Shown in pieces: positions 63,853 to 64,000 of a DNA stretch of 64,000 nucleotides; within the stretch, counting starts at the first letter, position 1, and the number at the start of each line of letters is the position of its first letter. The translations under genes were made by a program, and so were the position numbers. Source of the DNA: JANQFV01 sp964468185 (GTDB taxonomy: Bacteria; Planctomycetota; Phycisphaerae; UBA1845; Fen-1342); contig CAYXTR010000005.1 of NCBI GenBank assembly GCA_964468185.1, forward strand, positions 62,001 to 126,000, given 5' to 3'. The notes under the pieces are model-generated. The model did no database searches. It was given only the letters and a program-made list of their open reading frames with translations, and was not told the origin of the DNA.

Positions 63853-64000
63853 ATGAAAACCATAGGTCTGCTTGGCGGCATGAGCTGGGAGTCGACGACT
63901 GAATACTATCGTATGCTTAACCAGCATGTCGCAGCGCGCCTGGGCGGCCTGCACTCGGCGCGTTGCGTGCTGTGGTCGTTCGAGTTCGACGAAATCCACA
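63853..64000 (+). CDS. Aspartate/glutamate racemase-family protein (start only)
   Basis: From ATG 63853 the frame is open to the window edge: MKTIGLLGGMSWESTTEYYR, then MLNQHVAARLGGLHSARCVL. This is the N-terminus of the Asp/Glu racemase superfamily (IGILGGMGPxAT-type start with Tyr-Tyr and Asn-Gln), closest in style to aspartate racemase YgeA. The catalytic Cys residues lie beyond the window. GGAG is upstream. Confidence 0.85.
   Translation, partial: MKTIGLLGGMSWESTTEYYRMLNQHVAARLGGLHSARCVLWSFEFDEIH

Overview
The window looks like a chromosomal segment of a high-GC, motile Gram-negative-type bacterium, most likely a planctomycete (Planctomycetota, possibly a Phycisphaerae-like lineage). This is inferred from family content, not from any database search. 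The evidence is: exported proteins ending in a repeated dockerin-like FDDI module, an enlarged SecA, a YlbF-family protein, a pseudopilin with an H-x9-DG type C-terminal region, many lipoproteins with Cys lipoboxes, and a flagellar order close to fliFGHIJ-motE-fliK-flgDE-flbD-fliL-fliN-fliOPQR-flhB-flhA-flhF-flhG-fliA. No rRNA, tRNA, CRISPR array, insertion sequence or prophage was recognised by eye.

Positions 1-19988 are one long co-directional flagellar operon. It opens inside the 3' end of fliF and ends with the sigma factor fliA and a small acidic protein. It encodes the C-ring (FliG, an unusual FliN), the export ATPase complex (FliH, FliI, FliJ), hook building (FliK, FlgD, FlgE), the export gate (FliO, FliP, FliQ, FliR, FlhB, FlhA), the placement proteins FlhF and FlhG, and FliA. 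fliM and motA/motB are not in the slots where they commonly lie. The FliN carries two copies of the FliM-type peptide that in FliM binds phosphorylated CheY.

Positions 20000-30800 hold mixed chromosomal genes: pyrophosphatase, a subtilisin-like protease with a dockerin-like tail, a diguanylate cyclase, scpB, and a + strand run of five genes (isochorismatase-family hydrolase, zinc-ribbon membrane protein, YlbF-family protein, GT39-type glycosyltransferase, LpxL-type acyltransferase) that suggests surface lipid or glycan assembly.

Positions 30900-37250 are a minus-strand island of five exported proteins: a PKD-like protein with a C-terminal sorting tail, an FG-GAP lipoprotein and three other lipoproteins, two of them clear paralogues. 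Positions 37500-54330 carry housekeeping genes: apt, a SecA with two N-terminal membrane segments, efp, a YycJ-type metallo-hydrolase, a metzincin lipoprotein, sppA, crcB with DUF190, a pseudopilin, tsaD, an MDR oxidoreductase, recQ and a dual-specificity phosphatase.

Positions 54349-64000 hold a PAP2 lipoprotein, a glutamine-synthetase-fold protein that has lost almost all catalytic residues, a GH172 (DUF2961) protein, a lipoprotein with acidic calcium-type repeats, a large secreted protein with thrombospondin-3-like repeats and a dockerin-like tail, and the start of an aspartate/glutamate racemase-family gene. The strongest leads are the FliN with FliM peptides, the dead glutamine synthetase, the membrane-anchored SecA, the lipoprotein island and the altered GTPase motifs of FlhF.
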